Assembly: GCF_030649675.1 (NCBI RefSeq)
Contig: NZ_JAUTDR010000019.1
Coordinates: forward strand, 1-64,000
Source: Haliea sp. E1-2-M8
Lineage (GTDB): Bacteria > Pseudomonadota > Gammaproteobacteria > Pseudomonadales > Halieaceae
DNA: 64,000 nucleotides
Reading direction: 5' to 3'
The notes under the pieces are model-generated. The model made no database searches and was not told the DNA's origin. It was given only the letters and a program-made list of their open reading frames with translations. Made by a program: the position numbers and the translations under genes. Shown one piece after another: positions 25,107 through 34,219 of this stretch. Numbering within the stretch: position 1 is the first letter of the stretch; each line of letters opens with the position of its first letter.

Positions 25107-26942
25107 CTACTTGATTGGGAAATCCGCTATCGGTACCGGCTTGCCGAAGTGGTAGCCCTGGAAGAACGTGCAGCCCTGCAGCTTGAGAAACTCGCACTGC
25201 TCCGCTGTTTCGACCCCCTCCGCAATCACCTCCATGTGCAGGTTCCTGGCCATGCCGATGATGGTTTGGACAATCACCGCGTTCTCGGGTTTCAACGTCA
25301 TGTTATGGACAAAGGACTGGTCAATCTTGAGCTGGTCAAGTGGCAAGTGGGTAAGATAGGCGAGCGAGGAATAGCCGGTGCCGAAATCGTCTATCGAAAA
25401 TCGCAGGCCTCCTCTGCGCAGTTCATTCATCTTGATGATGGTCGAGTCGATGTCATCCATGATCAGCCCTTCGGTCAGCTCCAGCTTGAGTCGGGAAGGG
25501 TTGATCCCGCTTTGTTCCACAACCTCCAGCACCTGGGCGACAAAGTCCGGCGTGTGAAACTGCTTTGGACTGACATTCACCGCCAGCTCCAGAGCGGCAG
25601 TGGCGGGCACCTGCTCCCAGGCCTTGAGCTGGGCACAGGCCTGGCGCATGACCCAGAGACCGATCGGGGCGATCAGCCCGGTGTTCTCGGCCAGGGGTAT
25701 GAATTCTGTGGGTGAGACCAGGCCGCGAGAGGGAGATATCCAGCGCAGCAGAGCTTCTGCACCTACCAGACCGCCGCTGTCATTGACCTGGGGCTGGTAG
25801 TAGAGGGCGAATTCATCCTGCTGCAGCGCCTGGCGCAAGCCGCGCTCCAGCTGCAATCGGGTTTCCAGCGCCGCCTGCATGCCGGGGTCGTAGAAATACA
25901 GGGTGTTGCGCCCATCCCGCTTGGCCTGATACATCGCAGTATCTGCCCGTCGGACCAGCTCTTCCGCGGAGACGCCGCGCCCATGGAACATGCTGATGCC
26001 AATGCTCGCGGTGCCCCGGTAGTCGTCCACTTCCTGCACGCAGGCAGTGGCTACTTTCTCGAGGATCTTCTCCGCAACGACTTCCGCGCTGGTAGCCGAC
26101 TGCTCCAGTTCCTCGCCGAGCGATTCCAGGATCACCACAAACTCATCACCACCAAACCGCGCTACCGTATCGCCCTCGCGGACACAGCCCGTCAGCCTTT
26201 TGGCCACAGCCACCAGCAACGCATCGCCCACATTGTGGCCCTTGCTGTCATTCAGGTCCTTGAAATGATCAAGATCGATGAACAGCAGAGCCCCGTAGCA
26301 CGCCTGACGGCCGCTGGAGGCCAGGCTGTGTTCCAGCCGGTCTTCCATCAGCCGGCGGTTGGGCAGGTCTGTCAGGGGATCGTAAAAGGCGAGCCGCTCA
26401 AGCTTGTCTTCGGCTTGCTGCCGCCGGGCAATATCCAGCTGTAGTTCGCGGTTGGCGTCCTCCAGCTGCAACATCTTGTCTTCCAGTTTGCGGATGAGTG
26501 TCTCGCTGTAAATCTTGAGCAGCGACTCCGTGTCCTCAGTGGGCTGTGCCAGCGCCGGGGGGCTCCCTCTGATGCTCTTGGACCCCACCTCCTGCAACCG
26601 GGCCATGAAGTCTTCCGGCTCACAGGGCTTGAGGATAAACCCGTCTGCCCCCAGGCTCAGGGCAAGCTGCTCATCCTCGGGCTCGGTGTAGGTTGCCGTG
26701 TAGACCACAAACGGGATATGCCGCAGCAGCTTGTCATGTTTCCAGTGGCGCAACAGCGTATAGCCGTCCATGACCGGCATCAACAGGTCTGACACCACCA
26801 GGTCCGGTGGTATCTGGCGGGCAACAGTCAGCGCTTCTGCCCCGTGCCGGGCAACCGCCACCTCATAGCCATGGCCCGAGAGCAACGCCTGCAGGTAATA
26901 GCGGTTTTCTTCAATATCGTCGACAACGAGGATGCGTTTCAT
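25107..26942 (-). CDS. Response regulator with GGDEF and EAL domains
   Basis: A 611-residue output protein. The receiver domain (1-118) has phospho-acceptor Asp52 and Lys105; a coiled linker (140-180) leads to a GGDEF domain with GGDEF at 264-268 and an RxxD inhibitory site (255-258), then an EAL domain with EALLRW (396-401), ELTEGL and IDDFGTGYS. Both the cyclase and phosphodiesterase signatures are intact, so it could make or break cyclic di-GMP. It is coupled to the preceding receiver gene by an ATGA overlap and forms the last member of a three-gene operon. Confidence 0.92.
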   Translation of the reverse strand: MKRILVVDDIEENRYYLQALLSGHGYEVAVARHGAEALTVARQIPPDLVVSDLLMPVMDGYTLLRHWKHDKLLRHIPFVVYTATYTEPEDEQLALSLGADGFILKPCEPEDFMARLQEVGSKSIRGSPPALAQPTEDTESLLKIYSETLIRKLEDKMLQLEDANRELQLDIARRQQAEDKLERLAFYDPLTDLPNRRLMEDRLEHSLASSGRQACYGALLFIDLDHFKDLNDSKGHNVGDALLVAVAKRLTGCVREGDTVARFGGDEFVVILESLGEELEQSATSAEVVAEKILEKVATACVQEVDDYRGTASIGISMFHGRGVSAEELVRRADTAMYQAKRDGRNTLYFYDPGMQAALETRLQLERGLRQALQQDEFALYYQPQVNDSGGLVGAEALLRWISPSRGLVSPTEFIPLAENTGLIAPIGLWVMRQACAQLKAWEQVPATAALELAVNVSPKQFHTPDFVAQVLEVVEQSGINPSRLKLELTEGLIMDDIDSTIIKMNELRRGGLRFSIDDFGTGYSSLAYLTHLPLDQLKIDQSFVHNMTLKPENAVIVQTIIGMARNLHMEVIAEGVETAEQCEFLKLQGCTFFQGYHFGKPVPIADFPIK

Positions 26943-27331
26943 GCGGCTCCCGGGCCGGAGGAGCGCACACCGAAATAGGCGCTGATTTGCTCGATAAAGG
27001 TATCCGGGTTGATCGGCTTTTCAATATAGCCGTTGCAACCGGCTTCCAGACAGCGCTCCCGATCGCCCGCCATGGCATGGGAGGTGACCGCGACGATGGG
27101 TATGCGATGCAGTGTTGCATCCGAACTCAGCAGCCTGGCAACCGCATGCCCGTCCATGGTCGGCAGCTGGATATCCAGCAGGATCAGATCCGGCATCAGG
27201 GTCTGGGCCAGATTTATCCCGCTGAGGCCGTCGACGGCCGACGCTACGGTAAAACCGCTGCGCTCAAGCAGAAATGTCGCCAGGTAGCGATTCTGCTCGT
27301 TGTCCTCGATCAGTAAAACAGTTCTATTCAT
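26939..27331 (-). CDS. Single-domain response regulator (CheY/DivK-like)
   Basis: A 130-residue stand-alone receiver with Asp9-Glu10 acidic pocket, phospho-acceptor Asp53 (LLDIQLPTMDG), Thr83 and Lys105 (EKPINPD). It has no output domain, so it likely relays phosphate or competes for the kinase. It overlaps the kinase gene and the GGDEF-EAL gene by four bases on each side. The HAMAGDRERC stretch after Thr83 is typical of DivK and hybrid-kinase receivers. Confidence 0.92.
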   Translation of the reverse strand: MNRTVLLIEDNEQNRYLATFLLERSGFTVASAVDGLSGINLAQTLMPDLILLDIQLPTMDGHAVARLLSSDATLHRIPIVAVTSHAMAGDRERCLEAGCNGYIEKPINPDTFIEQISAYFGVRSSGPGAA

Positions 27332-29352
27332 CGCGCCACCTGAATAGTCGTGGGCAAGACGACGGTAAACTCACTGCCTTTGGTCCACTCGCTGCGAGCG
27401 GTGATTTCGCCGCCCATGAGATCGACCAGTCGCCGGCAAATCATCAGTCCCAGCCCGGTGCCTTCGTGTTGCCGCGTAAGGCCGTAATCCAGCTGGCTGA
27501 AGGGCAGGAACAGCCTGGACAGATCTTCTCTCCGGATTCCGACCCCCGTATCCCGAACACGCATGCATACCGCACTGCATCGCTCCTGAGCTGCCGGTGA
27601 AAAGTAGTCCTCTAGCGGCTCCACTACAAGGCTTACTTCACCGCTATCGGTGAACTTGATCGCGTTGTTGAGCAGATTTATAAGAATTTGCTCTACCCGC
27701 CGCCTGTCTCCCACCATCGCTGGCAATGGCGGGTCGGCTCGCACCAGCACGCGCAAGTTCTTTTTTTCGGCCAGCGGCGCGATTGATGCGACCACCCGGT
27801 CTATGGACTCTCCCAGGTCGAACGTTTCCGCCCGGACTTCCAGCTGGCCGGCCTCTATTTTGGACAGATCCAGGACGTCGTTGATCAGCTCGAGCAGATG
27901 CCGTGCACTGCCCTGAACCATTTTCAGCTGCCGGTGCTGTTCCTCATTCAGCGGGCCAGCCAGCTCCTGCAGGATAATACCGGTGAAACCGATAATGGAA
28001 TTCAGGGGAGTGCGCAGCTCATGGGACATGGTGGCGAGAAAGGCGGACTTGATCCGATCTGCGGCTTCGGCGCGCACCAGCGCTGACGCCAGCTCCGAAG
28101 TGCGCTCAGCGACCCGATGTTCCAGGGTGTCATTCAAATCACGTAGCGCAATTTCAGCGCGCTTGCGTTCGGTGATATCGATACCCACGCCCACCAGACA
28201 GCGGGCACCATCAAAATCCACGCCACGGCCGGTAAAGAAATAAGGTGTTCTGCGCCCATCCCGGGACAGGAACTCGGCCTCTATAGTGGCCTCACCCTCA
28301 TGCAGAGCCTCCTCGATGCGCTGTTGCAGCAAACCTCGGTCATCGGCCGCAAAAAAATCCACGGGCAGCATACGCGCGACTTCGTCCCCACTGTAGCCGG
28401 ATACGGTTTCGAAGTTGCGATTCCAGCGCAGAAAGTGGCCCTTTTCATCATAGAAGTAGAGAATCCCCGGCATGCTATCCATCATCGCCTGCGAAAACGA
28501 CAGCTCGCGAGCAACCGCCGACTCGGCCTGTCGGTGTTCTTCCGCCAATACAAACCCATCCAGCGCCAGTGAGACATCCACCACCACTTCCTGCAGCAGG
28601 GAGACTTCATTGTCGCGGAAAAAGTTCACTTCGCCCGCATACACGCTGAGCACGGCGACCACCTCTCCGCGCTCCACCAGCGGCAGCGCTGCGCGGGACC
28701 GCAAGCCATGCTGCCTGGCAACGTCGCGCCAGCGGCGCATGTCCTCGCTGGCGGAAAAGTCGTTGCAAATCACGGGCGCAGCGTCATCAACAACCTGCTG
28801 CCAGCCAACGCTGCCCATATTTACCTCAGATTTGTCCATGAGATCACGGATTACAGCCTCAACACCCTCGCCGGCAGTTGCCACCGGCTCCAGTGATGAC
28901 GCGTCTGAGCCAAGCCAACCGACCCAGGCCATCTGGAATCCGCCCTGCTCTACCAGTACCTGGCAGATGCGGGAGAATAGCTGCTCCTTATCGGCCGCAG
29001 TGAGGACTTCGTGGTTGATCCGGCTAAAGGCCTGGTAGAGACGGTTGAAACGCTCTATTTCGCGCTTGTGCGCCCGCAGCCGGGAAAACCCTTTCTCCAC
29101 CGTAGCAAACGACCGTCGGGTCACCAGATAAAGCACCAGCGCAGTGGTACCCACGAAGGCAAAGCCTTTGTAGACACTGACTTGAACCAGCACTGCCGGA
29201 TCCTGCACCAGCATCGCAAGAATCGCATCGGAGAACAGTATCCACAGCAGGCCGCACACGATGTATGTGCCCACGATCTGCCAGACCGTGGGCCGGATCT
29301 TTGCCCGTCGCGAATGCCTTGCTGCCAGTTTTGCGGACCGAGGCCGCGCCAT
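27328..29352 (-). CDS. Membrane sensor histidine kinase with GAF and PAS domains
   Basis: A 674-residue kinase. Two N-terminal membrane helices (about 24-80) are followed by a GAF domain (about 125-270), a PAS/PAC domain (about 285-400), a dimerisation domain with phospho-acceptor His444 (MSHELRTPLN) and an ATPase domain (NLLNNAIKF, RDTGVGI, GTGLGL). ATG at 29352 is chosen over a GTG two codons earlier because AGAGG stands at the right distance. It heads the operon of kinase, receiver and receiver-GGDEF-EAL, so it should control cyclic di-GMP. Little lies outside the membrane, so it may sense an internal or membrane signal. Confidence 0.92.
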   Translation of the reverse strand: MARPRSAKLAARHSRRAKIRPTVWQIVGTYIVCGLLWILFSDAILAMLVQDPAVLVQVSVYKGFAFVGTTALVLYLVTRRSFATVEKGFSRLRAHKREIERFNRLYQAFSRINHEVLTAADKEQLFSRICQVLVEQGGFQMAWVGWLGSDASSLEPVATAGEGVEAVIRDLMDKSEVNMGSVGWQQVVDDAAPVICNDFSASEDMRRWRDVARQHGLRSRAALPLVERGEVVAVLSVYAGEVNFFRDNEVSLLQEVVVDVSLALDGFVLAEEHRQAESAVARELSFSQAMMDSMPGILYFYDEKGHFLRWNRNFETVSGYSGDEVARMLPVDFFAADDRGLLQQRIEEALHEGEATIEAEFLSRDGRRTPYFFTGRGVDFDGARCLVGVGIDITERKRAEIALRDLNDTLEHRVAERTSELASALVRAEAADRIKSAFLATMSHELRTPLNSIIGFTGIILQELAGPLNEEQHRQLKMVQGSARHLLELINDVLDLSKIEAGQLEVRAETFDLGESIDRVVASIAPLAEKKNLRVLVRADPPLPAMVGDRRRVEQILINLLNNAIKFTDSGEVSLVVEPLEDYFSPAAQERCSAVCMRVRDTGVGIRREDLSRLFLPFSQLDYGLTRQHEGTGLGLMICRRLVDLMGGEITARSEWTKGSEFTVVLPTTIQVAR

Positions 29353-29496
29353 GGTCACCTCTTGTTATAGTTGTCTGGAAACCTTCCAGCCGCGGGTCAG
29401 TATAGCGTGGTATGCGGATTACCCAACATTGCCGTTTGTGGGCGACTGAATCCTGCTAAGCTTGGCCAAAGCCAACACCGCGGGCAGCCAACCGCC

Positions 29497-30654
29497 ATGC
29501 ACGATTTTGCCACCGAGGATTTTGCGGGAGCCGCACTGCACCGCAACCTGTCCCTGATGCGCGAGCAGGGGCCTGTGGTCCCGGCCCTTTTCGGCGGCCA
29601 GCCGGCAGTGCTGATCAGCGGGTATCGGGCGCTGGCCGATGCCTTTCGCGACAATAACAGTTTCCCACCGGCGGATGCCTACCGGATCACCATTGAACCG
29701 GTGCAGGGCGTGACCTTCCAGACCATGGAAGACGACCAGCACCGCTTGTACCGACGCCTGACCACGCCCGCATTCCAGTCCCGAGCGGTGGAGGCAATGG
29801 AACATGAGGGTTTGGCGCGGATCGCTCACGAACTGATCGATCGCCTTGGCAGCCGGCGCAGCGCCGATTTCGCCAGCGCCTTTACCCACCGGGTCGCGTT
29901 TGCCGTTATCAGCCGTATGCTGGGTATCCCCACCGACCGGGAAGATGTGTTCCGCGACTGGGCGGTGGGATTTCTGGAGTTTCCACGGGATCCTGCCCGT
30001 TCGCGCCACTGCGCCGAACAGATCACCCAATACCTGCTGCCCATCCTCGCACAGCGTCGGCACCAGCCCCGGGAGGACATCCTCTCCGGCCTGGTAGCGG
30101 CAGAGGTCGACGGTCGCCGGCTGACCGACGAGGAAATCCTCGCCCACATCCGTCTGCTATTCAGCGCCGGCGCTTCCACTACCACGGATGCCCTTGGCAA
30201 CCTTGTCTACACACTATTGGCGCAGCCGGAGCACTGGCAGGCACTGCTGACACAGCCAGACTTGCGTGGCGGCGCCATTGAGGAACTGCTGCGCTGGGAA
30301 ACGCCGGTGGCGGTGCTGCCGCGGCTGTCTGCGAACCATCCCGTGGAATTCCACGGTGCCCGCATTCCCGCCGCCACGTTTTGCCTGTTCGGGATTGCCG
30401 CCGCCAATCGCGACCCGGCCGTGTTCGAGAATCCGGATGTGTTCGATATGCAGCGGGACAGCAGCAAAAAACTGCTGAGTTTCGGCCCCGGGCCGCGGCT
30501 ATGCCCGGGAATGCACCTGGCGCGCCGGCAACTCGCGGTGGCGCTGGATGTGATCCTGGAGCGCCTGCCCGGCCTGCACCTGCTGGACCCGGAGGCTGCC
30601 GTACCCCAGGGCGCGATCCTGCGCGGGCCTGCCACCTTACCGGTGGGCTGGTAA
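29497..30654 (+). CDS. Cytochrome P450
   Basis: A 385-residue soluble bacterial P450. It has the I-helix oxygen-binding motif AGASTTTDAL, the K-helix Glu-x2-Arg in EELLRWETPV and the heme loop FGPGPRLCPG, whose cysteine (Cys336) is the iron ligand. The ATG at 29497 gives the usual family length; the open frame to 29371 is not P450-like. No ferredoxin or reductase gene is adjacent, so its electron donors are elsewhere. Substrate unknown. It is divergent from the kinase operon across a 144-base gap and precedes the sigma factor gene. Confidence 0.9.
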   Translation: MHDFATEDFAGAALHRNLSLMREQGPVVPALFGGQPAVLISGYRALADAFRDNNSFPPADAYRITIEPVQGVTFQTMEDDQHRLYRRLTTPAFQSRAVEAMEHEGLARIAHELIDRLGSRRSADFASAFTHRVAFAVISRMLGIPTDREDVFRDWAVGFLEFPRDPARSRHCAEQITQYLLPILAQRRHQPREDILSGLVAAEVDGRRLTDEEILAHIRLLFSAGASTTTDALGNLVYTLLAQPEHWQALLTQPDLRGGAIEELLRWETPVAVLPRLSANHPVEFHGARIPAATFCLFGIAAANRDPAVFENPDVFDMQRDSSKKLLSFGPGPRLCPGMHLARRQLAVALDVILERLPGLHLLDPEAAVPQGAILRGPATLPVGW

Positions 30655-30692
30655 GCAGCCGGGTCACTGCGCGGAGGCTGGACGCTTCTTTT

Positions 30693-30718
30693 GACCTGTG
30701 GGGGTTATCAACATACTC
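30693..30718 (+). promoter_or_regulatory. Candidate ECF-type promoter before the sigma gene
   Basis: GACCTGTGGG at 30693-30702 and TACTC at 30714-30718 stand 11 bases apart, 44 bases before the sigma factor start. A near copy with a 12-base gap lies before the secreted coiled-coil gene at 34072. The pair looks like -35 and -10 boxes of an autoregulated sigma factor, but this is inference from two sites only. Confidence 0.4.
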
Positions 30719-30761
30719 TACCGTTGGCCAAACAAGACGACAGGGAAGCCGGATAACAATA

Positions 30762-31352
30762 ATGCACAATGGCAATTCCAGGGACGGCGGCGAACCGGCG
30801 AACGAACCGGTCACGGTGCTACTGCGGCAGTGGCGGGCGGGTGACCCTTTCGCCCTTGAGCAGCTGACGCCACTAGTCTACGAGGAGCTGCGCAAGCGGG
30901 CACGCGGCGCCTTTCAGGGGGAAAGGGAAGGCCACACACTGCAGCCCACGGCCCTGGTGCATGAGCTGTTCGGCCGTCTGGCACCGGCCAATGTCGACTG
31001 GCAAGACCGCAGCCATTTCTTCGCTTTGTGCTCACGCATGATGCGCCACATTCTCGTCGACCATGCCAAGGCGCGCTCTGCAGCCAAGCGCGGCAACAGC
31101 CCGGTGCTGGTGGAGCTGGACGCGAACCTGCCGCAAGAGGTTGCCAGCCACGAGGATCTGCTGGGGCTGCACCAGGCACTGGAAAAGCTTGCCACCCTGG
31201 ACCCTCGCAAAGCCGAACTCGTCGATCTGCAGGTGTTCGGCGGGCTCTCGTTCAGGGAAATGGAGGAGGTTACCGGACTCTCCAGCAGTACCCTGGATCG
31301 GGATCTGCGCTTCGCCAGATCCTGGCTCAAAACCCAGCTCGTAGCGGAGTAG
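30762..31352 (+). CDS. ECF-family sigma factor linked to a Ser/Thr kinase
   Basis: A 196-residue sigma-70-family protein with region 2 (about 30-105, with HELFGRL and FFALCSRMMRHILVDHA) and region 4 with a helix-turn-helix (about 150-190, LSFREMEEVTGLSSSTLDRDL). It looks like the TIGR02999 type, to which ECF43 proteins belong; in that group a Ser/Thr kinase, not an anti-sigma factor, controls activity. This fits the kinase gene starting seven bases after its stop. ATG at 30762 is chosen for domain length; an earlier frame opening overlaps the P450 gene. The ECF43 placement needs a profile search. Confidence 0.85.
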   Translation: MHNGNSRDGGEPANEPVTVLLRQWRAGDPFALEQLTPLVYEELRKRARGAFQGEREGHTLQPTALVHELFGRLAPANVDWQDRSHFFALCSRMMRHILVDHAKARSAAKRGNSPVLVELDANLPQEVASHEDLLGLHQALEKLATLDPRKAELVDLQVFGGLSFREMEEVTGLSSSTLDRDLRFARSWLKTQLVAE

Positions 31353-31359
31353 CAGCACA

Positions 31360-34017
31360 TTGCACAGTGGTGACTTCCAGCGGCTGGAGCAGTTGTTCAA
31401 TACCACGATGGACCTGCCAAAGGATGAACAACAGGCATTTTTGCTACGCAGTTGTGACGGCGACCTCGATCTGCTGGAGGCCGTGAAGGCCTTGCTCCAC
31501 CATAGTGAACAGACCGCGAATTTCACCGCTGTAGTGGAGCATTCAGCTCTGGACATGCTCACCCAGGCGTCCATGGCAGAGGGGGATGCGGCTGGCGCCT
31601 ACCGCATCCTGGAGAAGATCGGCCAGGGCGGGATGGGCACGGTGTACCTGGCAGCCCGTGCCGACGACGAGTATCAGCAGCGCGTGGCGGTCAAGGTTAT
31701 CAACCGGCTGGCTGGCGACAACGCTGACATCCAGCGCCGCTTCCAGGATGAACGCCAGATTCTCGCCAATCTGCAACATCCCAATATTGTGCGCCTGCTC
31801 GACGGCGGCAGCCTTGCGGATGGATCGCCCTTTCTGGTCATGGAGTATGTGCACGGGGAGCGTATAGACGCCTGGTGCAAAAGAGAGAACCTGTCGGTCG
31901 ACAAGATCCTGGTGTTGTTCGCGAAGGTCTGCCATGCGGTGCAGCACGCCCACCAGAACCTGGTGGTACACCGCGACCTGAAACCCTCCAATATCGTGAT
32001 TGGCGCGGATGGCGAACCCAAGCTGATGGATTTCGGCATCGCCAAGCTGCTGAAACCGGAAGGCGACGCCTCTGACCCGCCTACCGAGCTGGGCAACCGG
32101 GTGCTGACCCCTATGTATGCCAGCCCGGAGCAGCTCAACGGGAATGCGGTCAGCACCTTGTCAGATGTGTACTCACTAGGGGTTATTCTCCACGAGCTGC
32201 TGGTCGGGCAACGACCCTTTGACGATGGTGGCACCAACTCCTGGTCCTACGCCCAGCGTATTATCGATGAGGACCCTCGGGCGCCCAGCCGCCGCCTCGG
32301 CCTGGGCGTGCTGCGCGGAGATCTCGACAATATCCTGCTGACCGCACTGGCCCGCGATCCTCATCGCCGTTACCAGTCTGCCGGGGCCCTGGCAGCGGAC
32401 CTCGACAGCTGTCGTCGGCGCCGACCGATTGCGGCCCGGCCGCGCTCTCTTGCCTACCTCGCCGTGCGCTTTATCCAGCGCAATCAGCTCGCCAGCGCGC
32501 TGCTGCTGGCCGTGGTGATGGCGGTGAGCGGGTTCGGTTATGCGCTCTACCAGCAGGCCATACTGCTGCAGCAGGAGCGGGACTTCGCCCGTGGCCAGCT
32601 GGCCCGGACCACGGCAGTGCTGGATCTGGTGGAAGACATGTTCAGCGGGCTTGCGCCCAACAACAGCCAGGGGAGAACCGTCACCGTGCGCGAGATGCTG
32701 GACCACGCCAGCATGGAACTGGATCAGGGTAGAGGCAGTTTCAGCGCGGCACCCGCGGCGGTCACCGCCGTGATCAGGCGCATCATCGGCGCAACCTACA
32801 ACCACCTCGGGCTGATCGACCCGGCCGAACGACACCTGAGCGAGGCCCTTGCCTTGCACCGTACCGGTGCCGTTCGCGATGAGGCAGAAAAACTGCGGGT
32901 CATCCGTCAGCTGAGCCAGACCTATCATCTCGGCTACGGGTATCACGAGGAACGTCTGCGCCTGAATCTGGAGGCGCAGGCGCTCAGTGAGCGGCTCTAT
33001 GGCCCCGGGTCACAGGAAGCGTTCACCGCAAGCGCCGAGCTCGCCAGTTCCTACCACCTGATGGGCCGGTTGCAGGAAGCCAGGGCGCTGTACGATGAGG
33101 TGTACCGGGGACAGCTGGCGCTGCTGGGGGAGGTGCATCCCGACACCATTAGCTCCCTGTCCAGACTCGCCGTGGTCGACTACTGGCTAGGGAATTTCGC
33201 CACGGCACTGGCCGCTTTTGAACAGTGTCACGCCACGGCCGTGGCCGTGCTCGGTGAAACCCATACCCTGAGCCTTGCGTGTCTGGAACGCCGCGGCCTG
33301 ATCCTGGAAACCATGGGCCGCTACTCGGCCGCGGTAGCGCCGTTGGAGCAGCACGTGTCTCTCGGCTCCCGGGTACTCGGCAGGTCCCACCCGGCCACCC
33401 TGCGAACCATGCACAGCCTTGCGGACTCCCACCGCGGGCTGAAACAGTATGACGTCGCGGAGCGGCTGTTTCTGGAAGTTCTGGCCCTGCGCAGGGAGGC
33501 ACTGGGAGAAACGAACATCGAAACCCTGCAAACCGAGATGAAGCTGGCCCGGGTGTATCGCCTGACCCGGCGCTTCGCGGAAGCGACGCCGCTGATCACG
33601 CACGCGCTGGACAATGAGATCGCCGAGTTCGGGTTCGAGCACCCGACCACATTGATCGCCGCTCAGGAAATGGCCGAGTTGCTATTGGATTCCCGAGAGT
33701 TGGGTGAAGCCGGCGATCTGCTGGCGCGGGTCCTGTCAGCCAGGGAACAGGTTCTGGGGGTCGAGCATCCGGAACTTCAGGGCACCCTGCTGGGACTGGC
33801 GCGGGTAGACAGGGCGCGCGAGCGGCCCGCATCCGCCAGGGGCCATCTGCTGCGGGCGCTGGCGCTGTGGGACCAGAACCCCGAGTACCAGCCCCAGAAC
33901 CGGCGCAGGCTGCTGAATCTGCTGATCGAGGTCAGTGAGGAGCTGGACGGGCCGGAGGCGGCATTGCAGTACCGCGAGCAAATGGTGCAGCTGTCAGCGC
34001 AGGCCGGAGGAACCTGA
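31360..34017 (+). CDS. Membrane Ser/Thr protein kinase with TPR repeats
   Basis: An 885-residue kinase. After a short lead (1-70) comes a Hanks-type kinase domain with GQGGMG (88-93), Lys112 in VAVK, HRDLKPSN (204-211) and DFGIAK. One membrane helix follows at about 377-397, then a long exported part with tetratricopeptide-type repeats (about 460-830). The start is a TTG at 31360 with GGAG 11 bases before it; the first residues (RLEQLFN) match relatives, so the later ATG is unlikely. It is probably co-translated with the sigma factor and would phosphorylate it in response to an outside signal. Confidence 0.9.
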   Translation: MHSGDFQRLEQLFNTTMDLPKDEQQAFLLRSCDGDLDLLEAVKALLHHSEQTANFTAVVEHSALDMLTQASMAEGDAAGAYRILEKIGQGGMGTVYLAARADDEYQQRVAVKVINRLAGDNADIQRRFQDERQILANLQHPNIVRLLDGGSLADGSPFLVMEYVHGERIDAWCKRENLSVDKILVLFAKVCHAVQHAHQNLVVHRDLKPSNIVIGADGEPKLMDFGIAKLLKPEGDASDPPTELGNRVLTPMYASPEQLNGNAVSTLSDVYSLGVILHELLVGQRPFDDGGTNSWSYAQRIIDEDPRAPSRRLGLGVLRGDLDNILLTALARDPHRRYQSAGALAADLDSCRRRRPIAARPRSLAYLAVRFIQRNQLASALLLAVVMAVSGFGYALYQQAILLQQERDFARGQLARTTAVLDLVEDMFSGLAPNNSQGRTVTVREMLDHASMELDQGRGSFSAAPAAVTAVIRRIIGATYNHLGLIDPAERHLSEALALHRTGAVRDEAEKLRVIRQLSQTYHLGYGYHEERLRLNLEAQALSERLYGPGSQEAFTASAELASSYHLMGRLQEARALYDEVYRGQLALLGEVHPDTISSLSRLAVVDYWLGNFATALAAFEQCHATAVAVLGETHTLSLACLERRGLILETMGRYSAAVAPLEQHVSLGSRVLGRSHPATLRTMHSLADSHRGLKQYDVAERLFLEVLALRREALGETNIETLQTEMKLARVYRLTRRFAEATPLITHALDNEIAEFGFEHPTTLIAAQEMAELLLDSRELGEAGDLLARVLSAREQVLGVEHPELQGTLLGLARVDRARERPASARGHLLRALALWDQNPEYQPQNRRRLLNLLIEVSEELDGPEAALQYREQMVQLSAQAGGT

Positions 34018-34071
34018 AGCTGAGTGCGGCAAGCAACCTGGCTCCGCCTTCGCGCCAGCAAAAAAATTTAC

Positions 34072-34098
34072 GACTTGTGGGCAAAACCGGCCCTACTC
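34072..34098 (+). promoter_or_regulatory. Candidate ECF-type promoter before the secreted coiled-coil gene
   Basis: GACTTGTGGG (34072-34081) and TACTC (34094-34098) are 12 bases apart and repeat the motif found before the sigma factor gene. The site is 121 bases before the start codon. The rest of the 202-base gap shows nothing else I can name. Confidence 0.4.
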
Positions 34099-34219
34099 CT
34101 CGCTATTAACCTGAGAAGGCCAGCCTGTCTCTGTCGCAGAGGCACGCGCACTTCAAAGAGTGCTGGATAGCCATTCAGCACATCGACGCGATCAAACACC
34201 TCTTTCAGGAGATTCAACC